Assembly (NCBI GenBank): GCA_023159155.1
Contig: JAJNNX010000035.1
Coordinates: 434,001-498,000 of the forward strand
DNA length: 64,000 nucleotides
Direction of reading: 5' to 3'
Origin: Ustulina deusta
Taxonomy: Eukaryota > Ascomycota > Sordariomycetes > Xylariales > Xylariaceae
A program made the translations under genes and the position numbers. Position 1 is the first letter of the stretch; every line of letters begins with the position of its first letter. Shown here piece after piece: positions 57,211 through 64,000 of this stretch. The notes beneath the pieces are model-generated. The model had not been told where the DNA came from. It made no database searches and saw only the letters and a list, made by a program, of their open reading frames with translations.

Positions 57211-59005
57211 TTACGCCGCTGGGCTACTGTCGGAGTGTCGTGCAATAGGGACATCTGCCCCCGATTTCTCATTCGCCTCTACATTGGCTAGTTCGAGTTG
57301 CCTCTGACGATAGCCGATAGTAGGAGTCCAGTTGGTACTCTGGCGAGCGCTTTTGCACTCATTGTACATCTCGTCGACCTCCTCGAGCGACAAACCCTTA
57401 GTCTCATAGATAAAGAAGTGCACGAACGCGATACAAATGAAGCAGGCACCGAACCAAATAAAGAAGACCTTGGACTGTAAGTTGGCATAATTTGGGCCGT
57501 AGTCAACCAAGTAGGGGGTGACGAAAGCGATGATGAAGTTGAGGAGCCACTAATGATTGACTAATTAGTAACATCGACCTGCCATAAATTTTGAGACGAG
57601 CACTTACGTTGGATGCCGTCGTCAGGCTTAAACTCCTAGCTCGGATTTTGAGGGGGAAAATCTCGCCTGTGACCACCCAACCCAGGGGGCCCCATGTAGA
57701 TGCAAAAAAGAAGATAAAAATGGTGATGAAGGCAATGCTAGCCTTCTGGGCGGGCACGTTGTAGACGATCACATTACCCAGAGAGTCTTGGCCAGTAGTC
57801 AAAGTACCGACGAGGGCCACAATGAACTGACTACTACACATTCCGACGGCACCCCAAAAGAGAAGCGGGCGACGACCGAATTTGTCGACGGCCCAAAGAC
57901 CTGGGAGGGTGGATACAACGTTGATGACAGAGGTGATGACAGAGATGGTGAACGGTTTTTCGATACCTGAGTTCTTGAAGTACTGCGTGCCGTAGTAAAA
58001 AATGAAGTTAATGCCTGTGAGTTGCTGGAGAGCCTGAACAGCCATGCCAGTAAGCTGGCGCTTGATCATGGGTTCACGGAAGCAGTCGAGGTAGCTTGCC
58101 TGCCCCATGCTGAGCTCGTGTTTGTGGTTTGCGTGAATCTCTGCCAATTCGGAAACAATGGAAGGATCATCCGCCGGGAGTCTTCGTAGTCGCCCAAGAG
58201 CACGGGCGGCCTTTTCGTGGTCGCCCTTCCTGATCAAGTATCGTGGCGTTTCGGGGAGGAACAGCAAGCCAACGATAAGGATGATGGCCCAAGCGAATTG
58301 GATTGCAATGGGGATCCGATAACTGCCTGAGTCGTCGCGGTTCTGGGTAGAATTGTTTACAATATTTGCCAAAAGCAGGCCAATAGTGATGGCAAACTGG
58401 TACCCGCCGACAATAGCACCTCGAATCCATTTCGGAGCCGTCTCACTTTGGTATAGGGGGACTATGTAATGTTTCAGAAAATGACAAGGCGTTGTTCTAC
58501 AGACCGGAACTTACCCAGAGCAGAGACGAGACCGACACCAAAGCCTGCAAAGAATCTGCCCGCCAGGAACAGAGGGATGGCAGTTGCTGCCGTTTGCAGG
58601 GCAACTCCAAGGTTGAATACCCAGCATGAGCCAATCAAGGCCCATCGACGTCCAATGGTGTCGGCGAGGAAGGGGGAAGCGAGCGAACCGAAGAATGTTC
58701 CAGCGGACAGGATGGAGACGATGGCCGACGATTGCGAAGGTGTAACATCCGGCTCTCCGGAGGAATTTACGTAGCCTGTGGAGAAGAGCCGTTGCCAGTA
58801 CGGCATAGTAAGAATACCGCTGATGGTGCCGGTATCATAACTGGAACATCATGTTAATAACGTGGACTTTGGGTTGGCCAGTACCTGAGAGATAAGAGCC
58901 ATACCCGAATAGAACACCACCGAAGGCCACGAAACAACCAACCAGTATGGCAGGCCATGCCTTGCCGGCCTGCTCCTCACGCTTCGGAATAGCGAATACA
59001 CCCAT
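57211..59005 (-). CDS. MFS sugar-porter transporter
   Basis: Exons 58905-59005, 58515-58840, 57608-58461 and 57211-57549 give 539 aa. Sugar-porter signatures are present: FGGVLFGYDTGTISGI in TM1, LADTIGRRWALIGS between TM2 and TM3, QSETAPKWIRGAIVGGYQ after TM4, PETPRYLIRKG after TM6, and YETKGLSLEEVDEMYNE at the end. Twelve helices fit. Fungal relatives carry hexoses, quinate or related polyols across the plasma membrane with protons; the tail KGLSLEEVDEMY is common to hexose and quinate types and does not settle it. The exon 1 join (FG|G-Y-D) restores the conserved GYDTG. It could serve the nearby catabolic genes, but that is positional inference. Confidence 0.9.
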
Positions 59006-62000
59006 GGTGATGATATTGGCCGTGCTGGGAACCGGCCCGATGTCGTTAGGTTGCCTTGTCTTTGAGAATATGCTGACTTATCTTTTCCTTTCGAATGTCT
59101 CCCAGGCACGAGATTGAAGCACGCGCTCCAGGAAAATACCCTAATGGAGAAGTCCGGGGAACCATCTTTTATACGAAGATCTACGAACGATAGGGATTCC
59201 GTTTCTGGGATCTGACCCAGTCATACTCATATTTCCTTACGCTAATGCGGCGTATAGACGTAACGCCTCTCCGCTGACCCTGGTAGGGGGTATCCGTTTT
59301 GAAGGGTAGGAATAATTTGTCTACACTAGACCGAGACTTGCCCGCCAAACATGATCTGCGTCAATGAAGATCGTGTGGTGTACACGAGGAGGCGTTGTAG
59401 GAGAAGCGGAGCACACTTCACGATACGGGGCACCATGGCCCATGGGGAAGCACAGACGGACGTCGGCCATGGGGTCAAACCCGGGTCGAGAAAATGGGGT
59501 GAGCGTTGGATCAGGGCGGGAACTGGTGTCTGGATGGGCCATTAGGTGGCACCAAACAGGGGTTTGCTTTGAGACGGTAAAAACAAAAGGAAAAACGTAT
59601 AAAGCAGAATGAGCGGATGTAGTGTAAGTATGGTACCAGGATGTGCAAAGCTGTCGAGCCGGTCCGATTGCGGTGGGGATCTGGAGCATTCGCGTTGGGA
59701 TCTGGAGGCCAGAAGATGTGTTGAAAATCTCACTCGACCGATGACGAGAAGAACAAAGTAAGCGATGATGGAGACCGACGTCGCCGGACCAGAGAGCTTT
59801 GCTGGCCACGGCCAATTGAAGCCAGGAAATGTTGACCGAAACGGCGAGTAGCCGGAATAACGCCGAGAGTCTCCGTCGACCACGGCTGAGCCGCATATGA
59901 CTCGGATACATAGTATCTATCTACTAGTCTAGTAGTGTATCGTGTAGCGGTGCACCTGGGTAGGTAGTCCTGGAGGCGCTTCAGTTAGCCTGCGACGCGT
60001 AGGAGGTGGAGTTGTTAACAATTTCGTCGATGGGACGACAACTGCGGCAAGCCAGAAGCGCTTTCAAACATATTTTCTGTATAATTACCAGACGATGCCA
60101 GTATTCTATTGCGTTTTGGGGGTCGTTTCTCGTGCAATATGCCATGCGTCACTATAGATTAAGGACATTGGATCCAAGAACCATGCCGAACTCCAACTCA
60201 ACACCAAGACTTGCGCACCCCGTAGTGTACATACAGTGCACCAAGGGTATTATTACAGATAGTGCATTGCACAATGTAGTATCGGGCCTGTACACCACAG
60301 GATCTTCCCCCGTTTCAAAAGAGGCAGAGAGGCATGCTAATTGACAGGGATTCCATGATCCCATGGGATGATGGCAATGAACCAAACCATCCCTAAACCA
60401 AGAAAAAGACTACAACAGACTTTGCTGCTAATTCGGTCGGTACACTAGTGAACGTCTGTCGCATATAACAAACAGTGTTGCTAGTGCCGAAAGGTAACGA
60501 AGCTGCCCCAGATGTAAGTCGACGACGAACTTAGGTGATTCTGTATGTCAAAGCTTTCCCATCGCCTTAAAGTCTCCTCGAAGCACGACGAAATCATCTT
60601 ACTGTATTGTTCTCCATTACAAATACCAATCTGCACACTACTGTACACTATCTACATGATCGACTCCGCTTCGGGGGCATTGAACAACCAAATAACGCAC
60701 GATATTTACCTGGTTCATACAGATAAGTGTATACTACTTTGGGGTGTCATACCTAGTGTACTTAGGGAAGCGAACCCATTGATCATCATCACTACTGCTC
60801 AACTACTGTATCCATCTACGGTTAGGGATTTATTCATTACCTATGGGCCTGGGGACTAAATGAGCACAGTAACTTTTCGTAGGAAGCCAAAGTGCTGATC
60901 TCTCAGGATCTGTTGACGAACAGCATATGTCCTACGTCAGCATTATCTTGGCACAGACCACGCTACCGATTGCACGTCTAAATACACCGGAGAACTGGCC
61001 GAAGACCTTGCACAGAGGTGAGATTAGGATAAATCAAGGCAACCTCTGGTTCTGTCGGTCTACATCTGCACGACTGCAATGCATGGATGAGCGACATAGA
61101 TAATAGACGTCCACATCACATTGCTAGAACAACACACGTTAGTCAACTATACTCACAGAGGCATGCTTCCAGAAGATCTAGTTACGAAGGTATAGTTGTC
61201 GAGGGCCACAAAGAGGTTCCTTCCTAGAAGATCAGCAGAGAGACCTGGCCAAACCGATTCAATCTACCTACACTATGTATACATCTTGGTTTTTGAGGGT
61301 CATGCAAGACTTGAGAGACAACCAGCATTTCGCCTCGATTGTGCGTATGCTCGAAGTTTGAGTGATTCGACAAGCCGGACTCCACTTATCTAGGACCCAG
61401 GATAGCTAAGTATCTTGGGTTTCCACTGGGTAGTGCATGCGCAGCGGACCCGTTTTCCTCGAGTAATCTTCGATCTGTGACAACTACCAAAATTAGATTC
61501 TTCTTCTTTTCTTACCTCATTTTCCCTCCTCTTCTTTCTTTTGCTAGCCGTTCTGGCGTTAGTTTCCAACGCCAATTTATATGTATGAGGCAATGAGCTT
61601 GACTAGGGCATGCAAGAATGAAAAGGAAAAAGAAAAGGAGAAGAAGCTGGCCTCGAAGAAACTCCCTACTAGCTTACTACAGCCCGCCTATAGTCTATAC
61701 AATTATAAAAATAAAATATACACGTGCAGCATGTGCCGCTTGGGTTTCTCGAATAATTCTTACCTGTGGTTCTGCCCTCTGATTGGGGTTTGTGCACACA
61801 CACGCACACACACGATGTGTAGGTACGGAACAACTACCACTATCTCTGGGATACGTCACGAAACAGCAAAGTTTGTAATGACGAAGATAATTATCAGCGG
61901 CCCTGATATAGTGTAGGTAACTTAGTCCCGTCATCAAGAATTTTGTTCCAGTGCGGCAAACTAGCGAGAGTTTTCTCGAGTCAGCTGGATGGCCAGACTT

Positions 62001-63479
62001 TGCCCAAGTCACAGTTGTTGATTTTGTCAGTTCGCAAAAAGTGAACATGCCAGCAAGTAATCTCGGCCATTCTTATGTAAGTTCTCGGCTCACACCCTTC
62101 TAGATTCTTTGTCGCCCGCACGCGCCGATCCGCAAATCCACCCCTTCTGCCCGATTACTTAGGTAGTTAGAGGGGATCGCTGTATAGCTTATGTTCTAAG
62201 CTCATTATTCTACGGTTATCGCAGGCCAAGATGCTGTACTATTTGGCGCACACACGATAGGCAAGAAAATATGTATTCTTTATCGAACAACCCAGACTGT
62301 GAAATGTTCAGCTGTGATCAGGAGAATGATTTGTTCACAGCGGACGCGGTTCCGCACCAAGAGGCGAGATGATAAGCTTTGAGTCTGATTTCTAATTGGT
62401 GAATACGATCCAAGTTTTGTTGCCTCTTCTCAGCTTGTATGCTTTATTTCACTCGCGCATCCTAGCTTTATCCGCATGCATAGACTCCGTGCACTAATGT
62501 AGGGTGTTCCTTCGCGTGCTTGCGGAGATTATATGATGCTGGATAGGTGTGTATACTAGACCACGCTACAGGACACTACATGGACCCTGTATGACCATAC
62601 CTAGGTTAGGGAACTACTAGTAGTGGCTAAAAAGGGAGAAGAAAATGACGGCCAAGTCTTCATCTGATGATGACTTCTCGCGTCGACCGCGAATTCATAG
62701 GCTTATTCACTCACGCAAAGTTCTGGGACAGGCTATGAGGGCTTGATGAGACATACCTATGGTAATTCATATGTTTCAGGCTTCAAAGCCTCCCCAGGTC
62801 ACAGATCTTGCTAGATGCGACGTAACACAGATGATGACCCGCGACGGCGCAGCTCCCACGTGGTTTTATCGCATAGCGCAAGGATTTCCTGAGGGATTAG
62901 GTATGGTACATTCGTAGCGACGGTACGAGACTTCCTCTTTCGAAAATGCCAAGACTGAAATACCCCTATCCAATTGGGAACTCACTGAGTCCTAGTGTAG
63001 GTATTTGACTACACTATAGCACCTCTGAGCTTCGGGCATCGGGTGTCTCGTAGTACGCAGTCCATTAGAGGCACAGGGTATTGCAGGCGATGTTGGGCTA
63101 AGAAATAGTCTGAGTGAATATTAGTGTAGATGGGGTAGGTAACGCGTGTTGCACATCTCTAGACTGCAAGCCACATACTACCCGAACAAGTATCAATCGT
63201 GAAATGTAGTCGCGATGACCAGCTCCTTAACGCCGTATTATGAGCATGTGGTGTGCAGGATGACTGAAGCTCTAGCAGGGATTCACTTAGGTAGTGTATG
63301 AGTAAAGCACGCACAGCTGAGGCTCCTCCATGGTGTTGTCTGTGGGAGCGGGAGCTATAAAGTGATCGGCTTGCCCTGCGAGGGTGGCTAATCCATTTGT
63401 GTCTTCAAGGAACGCTTGCTGTCACTCTTTTGTATCCACCAAGCGTCTTCTCTCACTCTTTTGGAAGACACATATCCTC
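59006..63479. other. 4.5 kb gene desert
   Basis: No ORF above about 200 codons and none recognisable on either strand. Features seen: a CA-rich microsatellite (about 61795-61814) and frequent CTAGGTA/GTAGGTA words. No transposon hallmark found by eye. The last few hundred bases are the GMC promoter. Confidence 0.5.
63356..63362 (+). promoter_or_regulatory. Candidate TATA box of the GMC gene
   Basis: TATAAAG lies about 118 bases before the ATG at 63480, after a GC-rich GGGAGCGGGAGC stretch; position and sequence fit a fungal core promoter. Confidence 0.35.
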
Positions 63480-64000
63480 ATGTTGAAGGCTGCGATTTGG
63501 GCGACAGCCCTGTTGGGTGGCTCTGCCTCAGCACTCGGAGATCCCTTCCGGCTGCTTGGATCGTCATTTGGTACCCCCGGCGACAATGCGACGTACGACT
63601 ACGTTATCGTTGGAGGTGGTACCGCGGGTCTTACCGTAGCTGCACGACTGGTTGAGCAACATGCTGGCACCGTCGCCGTCATCGAGGCTGGAACCTTTTA
63701 TGAGCTCAGTAACAGCAATAATAGTATGCTTCCTGGTGGTGATGGCGCCTTCACTGGCAAGGGTGTGACGGATTGGCAGCCCTTGATTGACTGGGGATAC
63801 ATAACAACGCCGCAAGCCGTCAGTCAACTTGATCCGATAACACATCGAGACTTGAGTCCTAACCACGGGAATAGGGCGCCAACAACTTATCCCTCCATTA
63901 CGCGGCCGGCAAGACATTCGGAGGAGGTTCAGCCAGAAATTTCATGGTGTATCAACGTGGAACAGAGGGCTCATACCAGAATTGGGCCGACGAGGTTGGC
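63480..64000 (+). CDS. Secreted GMC oxidoreductase (choline dehydrogenase/glucose oxidase family), 5' part
   Basis: Exon 1 63480-63818 and exon 2 from 63875 to beyond the window end. A signal peptide (MLKAAIWATALLGGSASA) is followed by TYDYVIVGGGTAGLTVAARL, the FAD-binding GxGxxG fold, VAVIEAGTFYE, and after the intron AAGKTFGGGSARNFMVYQRG, the GMC signature 1 region. GMC enzymes oxidise alcohols or sugars with FAD; secreted fungal members include glucose oxidase, aryl-alcohol oxidase and related dehydrogenases. The catalytic C-terminal histidines lie outside the window, so substrate class is open. The intron donor is GTCAGT. Confidence 0.88.
   Translation, partial: MLKAAIWATALLGGSASALGDPFRLLGSSFGTPGDNATYDYVIVGGGTAGLTVAARLVEQHAGTVAVIEAGTFYELSNSNNSMLPGGDGAFTGKGVTDWQPLIDWGYITTPQAVSQLDPITHRDLSPNHGNRAPTTYPSITRPARHSEEVQPEISWCINVEQRAHTRIGPTRL

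Overview
This 64 kb window is nuclear DNA from a filamentous ascomycete (Pezizomycotina, most likely Sordariomycetes; the class assignment is an inference). Genes carry short (45-160 nt) spliceosomal introns with GT/AG borders and CTRAC-like branch sites. Both strands are used, intergenic gaps are long, and the proteins are fungal: mitochondrial PET117, V-ATPase subunit G, MCM2, GPI-anchored GH76 mannosidase, carotenoid oxygenase and others. I reconstructed 24 confident genes by joining open frames at splice sites and checking that the phase closes. I also list three doubtful relics. No rRNA, CRISPR or intact transposon was seen.

Layout. 0-7.6 kb: tail of a sugar permease, a DUF4863 (hydroxylaminobenzoate-lyase-like) enzyme, PET117, VMA10, a CTNNBL1-type splicing factor and a histidine phosphatase. 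8.6-15.5 kb: cell-wall and secreted functions, namely GH76 mannosidase, a Ser/Thr-rich GPI protein and a secreted GH2 glycosidase with 11 exons. 15.5-20.2 kb: a 4.6 kb gene desert with one tRNA-like inverted repeat. 20.2-30.8 kb: a coiled-coil protein, an amino-acid permease, MCM2 and a UBR7-type E3 ligase.

31.2-39.7 kb is the most coherent block. Five metabolic genes are arranged as two divergent pairs plus one: an L-threonate-dehydrogenase-like enzyme, a class II aldolase, a dihydroxyacetone/erythrulose-type kinase, an RpiB-type isomerase and a triosephosphate-isomerase paralogue. Kinase, TIM paralogue and RpiB paralogue are the set that converts L-erythrulose to erythrose 4-phosphate in bacterial erythritol/threitol pathways and in Yarrowia (EYK1/EYI1/EYI2). 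I read this as a tetrose/tetritol/tetronate catabolic cluster with two extra enzymes whose roles are open.

40.5-46.0 kb: a very large, mostly disordered MIT-domain protein. 48.7-64 kb: a sparser accessory region with a secreted SGNH esterase, a carotenoid/stilbene cleavage oxygenase, a homogentisate 1,2-dioxygenase paralogue, a sugar-porter MFS transporter and the 5' end of a secreted GMC oxidoreductase, separated by 1-4.5 kb of apparently empty DNA. Short TACCTA/TAGGTA-rich tracts are scattered through intergenic DNA across the window.
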